Source: Pseudoxanthomonas sp. 3HH-4
Lineage (GTDB): Bacteria > Pseudomonadota > Gammaproteobacteria > Xanthomonadales > Xanthomonadaceae
NCBI RefSeq assembly: GCF_006716465.1
Contig: NZ_VFPB01000001.1
Location: forward strand, 592,983-656,982
Reading direction: 5' to 3'
DNA: 64,000 nucleotides
In this document: in pieces, positions 44,941 through 54,817 of the stretch
How the letters are laid out: every line of letters starts with the position of its first letter
How positions within the stretch are numbered: position 1 is the first letter of the stretch
Translations under genes and position numbers: made by a program
Notes under the pieces: model-generated
The model's database searches: none
What the model saw: only the letters and a program-made list of their open reading frames with translations
What the model was told of the DNA's origin: nothing

Positions 44941-45873
44941 TTACAGCGAATAGCCGAACTGCTGCTTGAACTGCTCGTTGAACTCGTCGTAGTCGAAGCG
45001 CTGGTTCTGAGTTCCTGGATGCTCGACTTTCAAGGCCCCCATCAGGTTGCCCATGCGGCCGATGGTCAGCCAGTCGTACCCCTTCTCGATGCCGAAGATC
45101 AGGCCGGCGCGGAAGGCGTCGCCGCAGCCGGTGGGGTCGGTCACGCGGCGCTCGTGCGCCGGCGGGATGTCGTAGGTCTTGTCCGGCGTGTGGATCTGCG
45201 AACCGTGCGGGCCACGGGTAGTGATGTACGCCTTCACGCGCTTGACGATGTCGGCCTCGCTCCAGCCGGTGCGCTCCTGCAGCAGGTTGGATTCGTAGTC
45301 GTTGACGGTCACGTAGTCCGCCAGTTCGATGAAGTGGCGCAGTTCCTCGCCGTTGAACAGTGGCATGGCCTGGCCGGGGTCGAAGATGAAGGGGATGCCG
45401 CCCTCCGCGAACTCGGCTGCGTTCTGGATCATGCCCTCGCGCCCGTCGGGGCTGACGATGCCGAACGTCACCCCGGCCACGTCCTTCACGTGGTTCTCGT
45501 AGCTGCGCATCATCGCGCCCGGATGGAAGGCGGTGATCTGGTTGTTGTCGTGGTCGGTGGTGATGAACGCCTGCGGGGTGAACAGCTCGTCGATCACCTT
45601 CACTTTCTCCAGGCGGATGCCCTGCTCGGTGAAGTGCTCGCGATAAGGGCCGAAATCCTGCCCCACCGTGGCCATCGGGATCGGGTCGCCGCCCAGCAGC
45701 TTCAGGTTGTAGGCGATGTTGCCCGCGCAGCCACCGAACTCGCGGCGCATGCGCGGCACCAGGAACGACACATTCAGGATGTGCACCTTGTCCGGCAGGA
45801 TGTGGTTCTTGAACTGGTCCGGGAACACCATGATGGTGTCGTAGGCAAGGGAACCACAGATCAGTGCGGACAT
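44941..45873 (-). CDS. PfkB-family sugar/adenosine kinase
   Basis: A 310-aa ribokinase-fold kinase. N-terminal GSLAYDTIMVFPD and GGCAGNIAYNLKLLGG bind the substrate. The C-terminal DPTGCGDAF (246-254) is the anion hole with catalytic Asp252. Relatives are annotated as adenosine kinase, and GGCAGNIA favours a nucleoside over fructose, but this is not settled. Start ATG 45873 opens at the family N-terminus. It diverges from mreB. Confidence 0.88.
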   Translation of the reverse strand: MSALICGSLAYDTIMVFPDQFKNHILPDKVHILNVSFLVPRMRREFGGCAGNIAYNLKLLGGDPIPMATVGQDFGPYREHFTEQGIRLEKVKVIDELFTPQAFITTDHDNNQITAFHPGAMMRSYENHVKDVAGVTFGIVSPDGREGMIQNAAEFAEGGIPFIFDPGQAMPLFNGEELRHFIELADYVTVNDYESNLLQERTGWSEADIVKRVKAYITTRGPHGSQIHTPDKTYDIPPAHERRVTDPTGCGDAFRAGLIFGIEKGYDWLTIGRMGNLMGALKVEHPGTQNQRFDYDEFNEQFKQQFGYSL

Positions 45874-47235
<1,362 letters not shown>

Positions 47236-47246
47236 TGTGAAGCCGT

Positions 47247-47357
47247 GATGTGTGATTCGTGGTTCGTGATTCGCATGCGGCAGCGACCGCCGCCCCGGGT
47301 CACGTACGGATCGCAGCCTGGCCGTTGCGAATCACCCATCACGAATCCCCAATCAAG
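47247..47357. repeat. Imperfect inverted repeat in the mreB-mreC gap
   Basis: The left arm repeats GATTCGTG/GGTTCGTGATTCG (47247-47273) and the right arm carries GCGAATCACCCATCACGAATCCC (about 47327-47349). These partly pair across about 60 bases. This could be a weak mRNA hairpin adjusting mreC expression, or an old repeat element. Confidence 0.4.
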
Positions 47358-47359
47358 AG

Positions 47360-48526
47360 ATGCCTTCCTACGCCGGTCCCCCCGTTGCCTCCCGCCCCGG
47401 TGAAGTCGCCAGCACGCTTCGACTGCTGGGCTATCTGGCGCTGACTATTGCGCTGGTGATCCTGGACCATCGCGGTGGCTGGCTGTCGCAGGTGCGTGCG
47501 CAGGCCAACGTGGTCACGCAGCCGTTGTGGTGGGTGGCCGGCCTGCCCGGCCGTGTGACCACCCGCGTACAGGACGATGCCGTGACGCGCAGCGGGTTGC
47601 AGGAAGAGAACGCGCGCCTGCGCAACGATGCGCTGGTCGCCAACGCCCGGCTCGCCCGCCTGCAGACGGCGGCGGCCGACAACGCCCAATTGCGCGCGCT
47701 GCTGGGCGTGAAGACCTCCCGCGGGCTGGACGTGCAACTGGCCCCTATCCTGGACATCGACCTGGCACCCGGTCGCCAGCGGCTGGTGCTGGATGCGGGC
47801 AGCCGCGCAGGGGCTACTGTCGGGCAGTCGGTAATCGACGCGGGCGGCCTGATGGGGCAGATCATCGAGACCACCCCCGCCCATGCCACCGTGCTGCTGC
47901 TGACCGACCCCGACCACGCGGTGCCGGTGGTGGTCGCGCGCAACGGCGTGCGGCTGATCGTCTATGGGCGGGGCCGCAACGATCTGCTGGAGCTGGCCGA
48001 TGTGCCGCTCAACAGTGGCGTGCAGGTGGGCGACCTGCTGGTGACCTCCGGCCTGGGTGGCCGCTTCCCGGCCGGGTTTCCGGTCGGCACGATCTCTGCC
48101 CTGCGTACGGATGACAGCCATGCCTTCCTGGTGGGTGACGTCACGCCGGCCGCGCGCCTGGACCGCGGCCGCGACGTGCTGTTGCTGAAGTCCGCACCGC
48201 CACAGCCATTGCCGCCGGCCGATCCGGCGCGATTCCTGCCCGAAGCGCCGTCGCCAGCGGAAGGCGCGACCCAGCCGGAAGACGTGTCCGCGCCCGCGAC
48301 CCAAAGCCCCTCTCCCCCCGGGAGAGGGGTTGGGGTGAGGGGCAACGAAGGTAGTGTGGTCGCCGCCGAACAAGCGGCCACCGCGCCCGCGACGGTTTCC
48401 CCGCAAGCCCCGCGCACTGCGAACGTCCCGACCCTCACCCCAACCCCTCTCCCGGCGGGAGAGGGGCGCAATGAACCGGCGTCGACCACCCCGGCCTCGA
48501 CGCGCCCGCAGGAGCCGCAGCGATGA
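47360..48526 (+). CDS. mreC: Rod-shape-determining protein MreC with repeat-derived tail
   Basis: A 388-aa periplasmic scaffold of the elongasome. A transmembrane helix (about 22-40) is followed by a coiled coil (QEENARLRNDALVANARLAR, about 75-110) and the double beta-barrel domain to about residue 275. The tail is unusual: residues about 315-327 and 358-369 are encoded by two inverted copies of a palindromic repeat (48303-48341, 48432-48467) and read SPSPPGRGVGV and LTPTPLPAGEG. The stop overlaps mreD in ATGA. Confidence 0.93.
   Translation: MPSYAGPPVASRPGEVASTLRLLGYLALTIALVILDHRGGWLSQVRAQANVVTQPLWWVAGLPGRVTTRVQDDAVTRSGLQEENARLRNDALVANARLARLQTAAADNAQLRALLGVKTSRGLDVQLAPILDIDLAPGRQRLVLDAGSRAGATVGQSVIDAGGLMGQIIETTPAHATVLLLTDPDHAVPVVVARNGVRLIVYGRGRNDLLELADVPLNSGVQVGDLLVTSGLGGRFPAGFPVGTISALRTDDSHAFLVGDVTPAARLDRGRDVLLLKSAPPQPLPPADPARFLPEAPSPAEGATQPEDVSAPATQSPSPPGRGVGVRGNEGSVVAAEQAATAPATVSPQAPRTANVPTLTPTPLPAGEGRNEPASTTPASTRPQEPQR
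48303..48467. repeat. Palindromic repeat pair inside the mreC reading frame, type D
   Basis: Arms at 48303-48341 and 48432-48467 are inverted copies of CCCCTCTCCC-n-GGGAGAGGGG plus TTGGGGTGAGGG. Both lie in frame in the 3' end of mreC. The same element pair occurs in mrdA (50981-51147). Confidence 0.8.
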
Positions 48527-49008
48527 GTCGCGCGCGCGCCGGTTGGCTGATGCCGTTGAGCATCATCGTCGCCTTGCTGCTGGGCCTGTTGCCGTTGCCG
48601 GACCTGCTGCAGCCACTGCGCCCGTACTGGCTGGCGCTGATCGTGGCGTACTGGGTGATCGAGGCGCCGGACAGCGCAGGCCTCGGTTTTGCCGTCGCCA
48701 TCGGCCTGGTCGCCGACCTGATGTTCGGGACCCTGCTGGGCGAACAGGCGCTGCGGCTGCTCATCATGGCGTTCATCCTGCAGCGCTTCCGCGCGCGGCT
48801 GCGCTTCTTCCCGATGTCGCAGCAGGCGCTGGCGGTCGGTGGCCTGCTGCTCAACGACCGTATCGTGACCACCGTGGTGCACCTGGCGCTGGGCGAACCG
48901 ACGCTCCCGTGGGAATACTGGTGGGCGCCCCTGCTGGGCATGTTGCTGTGGCCGCCGCTGTTCGTGCTGATGGACGCGCTGCGGCTGGGTCGCCGCAAGC
49001 GGGGCTGA
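48523..49008 (+). CDS. mreD: Rod-shape-determining protein MreD
   Basis: A 161-aa polytopic inner-membrane protein with about five helices. The GLGFAVAIGLVADLMFGTLL and LLIMAFILQRFRARLRFFP segments are typical of MreD. It overlaps mreC by four bases and lies three bases before mrdA, forming a tight elongasome transcript. Confidence 0.93.
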   Translation: MSRARAGWLMPLSIIVALLLGLLPLPDLLQPLRPYWLALIVAYWVIEAPDSAGLGFAVAIGLVADLMFGTLLGEQALRLLIMAFILQRFRARLRFFPMSQQALAVGGLLLNDRIVTTVVHLALGEPTLPWEYWWAPLLGMLLWPPLFVLMDALRLGRRKRG

Positions 49009-49011
49009 GCG

Positions 49012-51180
49012 ATGATCGGGCCGCGCCGGCGCAGCAAGAACCCGCATGCCGAAGCCGACCAGTTCCGTCGGCGCGCGGTGACGGGCTTCGTGGTCGTGGC
49101 GCTGTGCCTGATCGGCCTGGGCGCCTGGTACTTCAAGCTGCAGGTGATCGACCATGACGACTACGCCACGCGCTCGGAAGCCAATCGCATCCGTCCGCGC
49201 CCCGTCGTGCCCGGCCGCGGCACCATCTACGACCGCAACGGACTGCTGCTGGCGGAGAACGTGCCGGCGTTCCGGCTCGACGTCACCCCGGACAAGGTGA
49301 AGGAACCGGCAAGGCTGGTGGCCGAGCTCGGCCGGATCATCGAACTCTCGCCCGAAGACATCGAGCGCTTCGAGGCCACGCGCAAGGCCACGCGCGGGTT
49401 CCGCCCGATCACGCTCAAGCTGCGCGTGGGCGAGGAGGAAATGGCGCGCTTCGCGGTGGACCGTTGGCGTTATCCGGGCGTCGAGCTGGTGCCCTACCTG
49501 ACCCGGCGCTATCCCTACGGCGACCTGTTCGCGCACATCGTCGGCTACGTGGGCCGCGTGGACGAGAAGGACCTCGAGCAACTGGGCGAGATCAATTCCG
49601 CCCTGACCCACATCGGCAAGACCGGGCTGGAGCGCTACTACGACGAACAGCTGCGCGGGAAGATCGGCTACGAGAAGGTCGAGACCAACGTGGAGGGGCG
49701 CGCGCTGCGCGTGGTCGGGCGCGTGCCGGCACAGGCGGGTACCGACCTGCGGCTGAGCGTGGACGCGAAACTGCAACAGGCCATCGTCGATTCGTTCGGT
49801 GAACTGGAAGGCTCGGCGATCGCGGTCGATCCCCGCACCGGGGAGATCCTGGCCATGGTCAGCCTGCCCAGTTATGACCCCAACCTGTTCGTCAACGGCA
49901 TCTCCAGCAAGGACTTCAGGGCGCTCAACGAGAATCCGTCGCGGCCGCAGTTCAACCGCCTGGTACTGGGTGGCGTGGCGCCGGGCTCGACGCTGAAGCC
50001 GTTGATCGCGCTGGCCGGCCTGGACAGCGGCAAGCGCAAGCCCGAGGACACCGTCGTCTCGACCGGCATGTTCTACCTGCCGGGCACCAGCCGCGGCTGG
50101 GGCGATGCCAGCCGGCGCGGGCATGGCGTCACCGACCTGCGCAAGTCGATCTCGCAGTCGGTCAACACCTATTACTACCGGCTCGCGCTGGACCTGGGCA
50201 TCACCCAGTTCGACGACTACATGGAGCATTACGGCTTCGGCCAACCGACCGGCGTCGACCTGCGTGGCGAAATCGGCGGCATCCTGCCGTCGCCGCAGGC
50301 CAAGCTGAAGGCGCGCAAGGAGCGCTGGTACCCCGGCGACACGGTCAACGTCGCCATCGGGCAGGGCGACTGGAAGGTCACGCCGCTGCAACTCGTGCGG
50401 GCGACGGCCGGGATCGCCAACGGGCAGATGCGGCGTCCGCACCTGGTCAGCCAGACCCGCGTGGGCTTCGATCGGCCGTGGGAGCCGATGCCGCAGCCTG
50501 CGCCCATTGCGATCAGTCCCAACCCCGCGAACGTGGCGGTGGTGCGGCTGGGCATGCAGGACACCATGCAGCCGGGCGGCACCGGCTGGCGCGTCGCCCT
50601 GGGCGCGCCCTACCTGATGGCCGGCAAGACCGGTACCGCACAGGTGATCAGCCGCCGGGGCACGGCTGCCGTCGATCCGCGCAGCCTGCCGATGCATCTG
50701 CGCCATCGCTCGCTCTTCGTCGGTTTCGCGCCGGCCGACAACCCCACGATCGCCATCGCCATCGCGGTGGAAGGTGGCGGTTACGGCGGCAGCACGGCGG
50801 GACCGATGGCGCGCAAGATTTTCGATGCGTATCTGCTTGGGAAGATGCCGGAGAAGGAAGCGGCGGAGGGAGGGGAACCGGGAACGGGGAACGGCAATGT
50901 TTCACCGAGCCCACTCGTGCCGCAGGACACGCCAGCGGTGCCCACTTCACCGGTGTCGCCGCCGTCGGGAGCGCCCGCTCAAAGCCCCTCTCCCGCCGGG
51001 AGAGGGGTTGGGGTGAGGGTCGGCGGAGATCGGATGGGTGGAGGCGTTCATGGCGTGGCCGCGCGCGCGCCTTTGCGCTCGAATATGCCGACCATCGCGC
51101 CTGTCCCGACCCTCACCCCAACCCCTCTCCCGAGGGGAGAGGGGCTTGCAGGCGCGCGCGCGTTGAGGACATCGGCATGA
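49012..51180 (+). CDS. mrdA: Penicillin-binding protein 2 with repeat-derived tail
   Basis: A 722-aa monofunctional transpeptidase for rod elongation. N-terminal helix (about 24-43), dimerisation domain with RGTIYDRNG, then the catalytic domain: Ser326 and Lys329 in GSTLKP, SVN in SQSVNTYYY, and KTGTAQ at 539. It matches E. coli PBP2 (Ser330, Lys544) but is about 90 residues longer. The extra end, about 657-712, is encoded by an inverted pair of palindromic repeats. The stop overlaps rodA in ATGA. Confidence 0.95.
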   Translation: MIGPRRRSKNPHAEADQFRRRAVTGFVVVALCLIGLGAWYFKLQVIDHDDYATRSEANRIRPRPVVPGRGTIYDRNGLLLAENVPAFRLDVTPDKVKEPARLVAELGRIIELSPEDIERFEATRKATRGFRPITLKLRVGEEEMARFAVDRWRYPGVELVPYLTRRYPYGDLFAHIVGYVGRVDEKDLEQLGEINSALTHIGKTGLERYYDEQLRGKIGYEKVETNVEGRALRVVGRVPAQAGTDLRLSVDAKLQQAIVDSFGELEGSAIAVDPRTGEILAMVSLPSYDPNLFVNGISSKDFRALNENPSRPQFNRLVLGGVAPGSTLKPLIALAGLDSGKRKPEDTVVSTGMFYLPGTSRGWGDASRRGHGVTDLRKSISQSVNTYYYRLALDLGITQFDDYMEHYGFGQPTGVDLRGEIGGILPSPQAKLKARKERWYPGDTVNVAIGQGDWKVTPLQLVRATAGIANGQMRRPHLVSQTRVGFDRPWEPMPQPAPIAISPNPANVAVVRLGMQDTMQPGGTGWRVALGAPYLMAGKTGTAQVISRRGTAAVDPRSLPMHLRHRSLFVGFAPADNPTIAIAIAVEGGGYGGSTAGPMARKIFDAYLLGKMPEKEAAEGGEPGTGNGNVSPSPLVPQDTPAVPTSPVSPPSGAPAQSPSPAGRGVGVRVGGDRMGGGVHGVAARAPLRSNMPTIAPVPTLTPTPLPRGEGLAGARALRTSA
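50981..51147. repeat. Palindromic repeat pair inside the mrdA reading frame, type D
   Basis: Arms at 50981-51024 and 51105-51147 are inverted copies: the left reads CCCCTCTCCCGCCGGGAGAG onward to GGGTGAGGG, and the right is its reverse with small changes. Both stay in frame and give SPSPAGRGVGVRV and LTPTPLPRGEG. It is the second copy of the type D pair found in mreC. Confidence 0.8.
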
Positions 51181-52313
51181 CCGACCTGCTGCGCTGGGGC
51201 TTCGACCTGCTGCGCCACCTGTTGCGCACGCTGGACTGGCCATTGCTGGGTGCGCTGGTCGCCTTGATGGCGGTCGGTCTGGCGGTGCTGTACAGCGCCG
51301 GTGGCGAAGCGCTGGGTTCGCGCCTGATGGTCGCGCAGGGCGTGCGTTTCGGCGTGGGCCTGGTGGCGATGTGGGCGCTGTCGCGCGTCTCGCCGGTGCG
51401 GCTGCGCGCGTGGACACCGGGCGTGTTCGCGGTGGCGCTGGTGCCGCTGGTGCTGGTGCTGTTCATCGGCACCGGCAAGCACGGTGCGCACTGGATCGAC
51501 CTGAAGTTCTTCTACCTGCAGCCGTCGGAACTGCTGAAGATCGCGCTGCCGATGATGCTGGCGTGGTACCTGCATCGCGAGCCGCTGCCACCGGGCTGGC
51601 GTACGACCTTCGTGTCGGCGCTGCTGATCGGGTTGCCGACCGGCCTGATCCTGATGCAGCCGGATTTCGGCACGGCGATGCTGGTCGCTGCGAGCGGTGT
51701 GTTCGGCCTGTACCTCGCGGGGCTGTCGTGGTGGTGGTTCATGACGGCGGGCGTGCTGGGCGGCACGGCGGTGGGCCTGGTGATGTTCGCGCCGATCTCG
51801 TGGTTCTCGTTCCTGCGCGAATACCAGCAGAACCGCATCCTGACCTTCCGCGACCCCGAGAACGACCCGCTCGGTGCCGGCTGGAACATCCTGCAGTCGA
51901 AGATCGCGATCGGCGGCGGCGGCTGGACCGGCAAGGGTTGGGGGCAGGGGTCGCAGTCGCACCTGGATTACCTGCCGGAACACACCACCGATTTCATCTT
52001 CTCGGTGCTGTCGGAGGAGTTCGGTTGGGTCGGCGTGGCCACGGTGCTGGCGCTCTATCTGTTCGTCGTGGGGCGCTGCCTGTGGATCGCGATGGATGCG
52101 CGCGACACCTATTCGCGCCTGCTTGCCGGCACGCTGGGCATGGCGTTGTTCGTTTACGTCATCGTCAATGGCGGCATGGTGTCCGGCCTGCTTCCGGTGG
52201 TCGGCGTGCCGATGCCACTACTGAGTTACGGCGGCACGTCCGCAGTCTCGCTGCTCGCGGGCCTGGGCCTGGTGATGGCGGTGCGTGCGCACCGGCCCGT
52301 GCATGGATATTGA
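51177..52313 (+). CDS. rodA: Rod-shape protein RodA, SEDS glycosyltransferase
   Basis: A 378-aa SEDS protein with about ten membrane helices. Family motifs are present: QPSELLKIALPMMLAWYL, LILMQPDFGTAML (with the essential Asp), the large loop with GGGGWTGKGWGQGSQSHLDY and PEHTTDFIFSVLSEEFGWVG, and MPLLSYGGTS. It polymerises lipid II with PBP2. ATG 51177 overlaps the mrdA stop. Confidence 0.96.
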   Translation: MTDLLRWGFDLLRHLLRTLDWPLLGALVALMAVGLAVLYSAGGEALGSRLMVAQGVRFGVGLVAMWALSRVSPVRLRAWTPGVFAVALVPLVLVLFIGTGKHGAHWIDLKFFYLQPSELLKIALPMMLAWYLHREPLPPGWRTTFVSALLIGLPTGLILMQPDFGTAMLVAASGVFGLYLAGLSWWWFMTAGVLGGTAVGLVMFAPISWFSFLREYQQNRILTFRDPENDPLGAGWNILQSKIAIGGGGWTGKGWGQGSQSHLDYLPEHTTDFIFSVLSEEFGWVGVATVLALYLFVVGRCLWIAMDARDTYSRLLAGTLGMALFVYVIVNGGMVSGLLPVVGVPMPLLSYGGTSAVSLLAGLGLVMAVRAHRPVHGY

Positions 52314-52374
52314 TGCCGCATCACGACGCGCTCTGTTCACCCTGCACGCAAAGTCGCGTGCTACCCTCGCGCCG

Positions 52375-53514
52375 ATGATGCGACACGCACTTTCCTGTCT
52401 GCTGGTGCTGGGCCTGGCGTCCTGCGCCACACCGCAACCGCCGCCGCCAGCTGCTTCGGCGACTCCCCCTGCTCCTGCCCCGGCGACCCCGGCCGAGACG
52501 TCGGTCGAGCGCGTGGCCGAGGTGCCGCCGGAAGCGCTGAAGCCGGTCGATTTCCCTGCCGCGCGCGCGCAGTTCGTGCAGGACACGGCGGCGAAGTACG
52601 GCATCGCCCCGGCCGAGATCGAGGCCACACTGGCCAAGGCGCAGTTCCTCGACAGCGTGGTCGCGGCCATGTCGCGTCCCGCCGAGCGGGTGAAGCCGTG
52701 GAGCGAGTACCGCGTCGGCTTCCTTACGCAGGCGCGCATCGATGGCGGCCGCAAGTTCATCGCGGAACACCGCGATGAACTCACCCGCGTCGAGCAGCAA
52801 TACGGCGTGCCCGCCGAGGTGATCGTCTCGATCATCGGCGTGGAGACCAACTACGGCGGCTTCACGGGTCGCCACAAGGTGCTGGACGCCCTGTACACGC
52901 TGGCGTTCCGCTACCCGCGCACGGGCAATCCGGAGCGTGCCGCTTACGAACACCGTCGCGAGCAGTTCTTCCGCGACGAACTGGCGCAGCTGTTCGCGCT
53001 GGGTCGCGAGGAGAAGCTCGACATCGCCTCGCTGACCGGCAGCTACGCCGGCGCGATGGGGCTGGGCCAGTTCATGCCGTCCAGCTACCGCGAGTTCGCG
53101 GTGGACGGCAACGGCGACGGTCGTCGCGACCTGTTCACCACCTATCCGGACATTTTCGCGTCCATCGCCAACTACTTCCGCAAGAAAGGCGGCGAGCGCG
53201 GTGGCTGGGTGCCAGGCGGCGCGGTGGTCGCCCGCGCGCAGCTGCAGGACGGCTTCGCCGAGTTCAATCCGGAAACGTGGACACCCGACTACACGCTGGC
53301 GCAGCTCGCCGAGAAGGGCTATCGCCCACTGGAACCGGTGGCGCCCGATGCGACCGCCACGCTGGTACAGCTGGATGGCGCCGACGGCAAGCAGTACTGG
53401 CTGGGCTTCCAGAACTACTACGCCATCACCCGTTACAACAATTCGAAGATGTACGCGATGGCGGTGCATCAGCTGTCGCAGGCCATCGCGGGCCGCGAGA
53501 TCCCGCCGGCATGA
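52375..53514 (+). CDS. mltB: Membrane-bound lytic murein transglycosylase B
   Basis: A 379-aa lipoprotein (lipobox LASC) of the MltB family. A proline/alanine-rich linker precedes the catalytic domain with Glu157 in GVETNYGGFTG and the AMGLGQFMPSSYREFAVDG motif. It cuts glycan strands, forming 1,6-anhydro ends. ATG 52375 starts the signal; its stop overlaps rlpA in ATGA, so the two are coupled. Confidence 0.94.
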   Translation: MMRHALSCLLVLGLASCATPQPPPPAASATPPAPAPATPAETSVERVAEVPPEALKPVDFPAARAQFVQDTAAKYGIAPAEIEATLAKAQFLDSVVAAMSRPAERVKPWSEYRVGFLTQARIDGGRKFIAEHRDELTRVEQQYGVPAEVIVSIIGVETNYGGFTGRHKVLDALYTLAFRYPRTGNPERAAYEHRREQFFRDELAQLFALGREEKLDIASLTGSYAGAMGLGQFMPSSYREFAVDGNGDGRRDLFTTYPDIFASIANYFRKKGGERGGWVPGGAVVARAQLQDGFAEFNPETWTPDYTLAQLAEKGYRPLEPVAPDATATLVQLDGADGKQYWLGFQNYYAITRYNNSKMYAMAVHQLSQAIAGREIPPA

Positions 53515-54704
53515 AGTGGCTGGCATTGCCCGTGCTGGCAGTGGCCCTGGCCGCATGCGGCACGGCGCCGAAGAAGTCCCCGTCGCCTTCCGCAACCGGC
53601 GGTGCGGTCCGGCCCTCGCCAACGGCGCCGTCGCCCACCATCGCCGGCAAGGACTGCTCGCGTTACGCCGCGGCCCAGGAAGACCTGGCCACGCGCGGCG
53701 ACTACACCGCAGGCGGTCTCTACAAGCCGGGCGTGTCGGATACCACGCCGGACCATGTGCCCGACCTGGACTGCATCCGTGAACCGGTCGTCACCGCCGA
53801 GGCGCGCTCGCGCGTAGGCAACAAGTCGCCCTACTCGGTGCTCGGCAAGCAGTACCGGGTGCTCGACCGCGTCGATGGCTACGTGGAGCAGGGCACGGCG
53901 TCGTACTACGGCAACAAGTTCCACGGCCGCCGCACCTCCAATCAGGAGGTGTACGACATGTACGCCTACAGCGCGGCGCACAAGTCGCTGCCGCTGCCCA
54001 GCTTCGCCCGCGTCACCAACCTGGACAACGGCAAGTCGGTAGTGGTGCGAGTGAACGATCGCGGGCCATTCCACGAAGGCCGCGTGATCGACCTGAGCTA
54101 TGCCGCTGCCGTGCGCCTGGGCATCACCCAGCGCGGCACCGGGCGCGTCGAAGTGCGCGCGCTGACGCCGGACCGCAGCACGCTTGCCGCCTCGCCCGCA
54201 GCCGCAGCCGCAGCCGCAGCCGCAGCCGCAGCCGCACCGTCGCCTTCGGCGATGGACCAGTTGGTCGGTCAATTGCCGAAGGACGCGGCGCGCTACCACG
54301 TGCCCGCCAAGCCGGGTGATGCGCCGAGTGCGGCCGGTTTCGAGGCATGGATGAAGGCCAATGGCGTGCGCGTGGCGTCCGGCAAGCCCGGTGTGCCGGT
54401 GGCGGCCACGCCGGTGGCTTCGACGCCCGCGGTTCCGCAGACGGCGGCCGTGTCGCCCATGGCGCCCCTCTCGCCAGTCCTGCAACTGCAGGTCGCCAGC
54501 TTCTCCAGCCGCGACAATGCCGATCGCGCGCTTGCGCGCCTGATCGCTGCGGGCATCGCCGATGCCCGGCTCAGCGACGTGCCCGGTGCGGAACGCCCGC
54601 TGTGGCGGCTGCGTGTGGGCGCGACGGACGCCGCCTCGGCGGAGGCGCTGGCGGGCCGCATCGCCGGCCTGGGCTTCGGTCGTCCGCAGATCGTCCGCGA
54701 CTAG
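53511..54704 (+). CDS. rlpA: RlpA, septal lytic transglycosylase with SPOR domain
   Basis: A 397-aa lipoprotein (lipobox LAAC). The double-psi beta-barrel (about 130-220) has GTASYYGNKFHGRRT, then VRVNDRGPFHEGRVIDLS. Pseudomonas RlpA with this domain cleaves denuded glycans, though activity here is not proven. A poly-alanine/proline linker leads to a C-terminal SPOR domain (about 325-397). The linker holds a tandem CCGCAG repeat. It is the last gene of the mreB run before dacC. Confidence 0.93.
   Translation: MKWLALPVLAVALAACGTAPKKSPSPSATGGAVRPSPTAPSPTIAGKDCSRYAAAQEDLATRGDYTAGGLYKPGVSDTTPDHVPDLDCIREPVVTAEARSRVGNKSPYSVLGKQYRVLDRVDGYVEQGTASYYGNKFHGRRTSNQEVYDMYAYSAAHKSLPLPSFARVTNLDNGKSVVVRVNDRGPFHEGRVIDLSYAAAVRLGITQRGTGRVEVRALTPDRSTLAASPAAAAAAAAAAAAAPSPSAMDQLVGQLPKDAARYHVPAKPGDAPSAAGFEAWMKANGVRVASGKPGVPVAATPVASTPAVPQTAAVSPMAPLSPVLQLQVASFSSRDNADRALARLIAAGIADARLSDVPGAERPLWRLRVGATDAASAEALAGRIAGLGFGRPQIVRD
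54196..54236 (+). repeat. Hexanucleotide tandem repeat (CCGCAG)6.8 in rlpA
   Basis: Six full CCGCAG units plus CCGCA encode part of a poly-alanine stretch in the linker. Because units are six bases, copy-number slippage would change the linker by two alanines at a time and keep the frame. Confidence 0.8.
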
Positions 54705-54762
54705 GCCCGACACCGTCCGCCGTTTTTTTCGCCTTTCCAACCCGTGCCACGGCCGGCCTCCC

Positions 54763-54768
54763 TACAAT
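54763..54768 (+). promoter_or_regulatory. Candidate -10 of the dacC promoter
   Basis: TACAAT lies 50 bases before dacC, in the 113-base rlpA-dacC gap. No good -35 is visible at the correct distance. Confidence 0.35.
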
Positions 54769-54817
54769 ATTCGTCTTGAACCGTCAGGCCCAGGGCCTTG
54801 CCAGGAGTTTTTCGCCG

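Noticed and set aside
47962-50706. 914-codon minus-strand frame across mreC, mreD and mrdA
   Set aside because: It overlaps three well-identified genes entirely and shows no domain. A by-product of codon bias.
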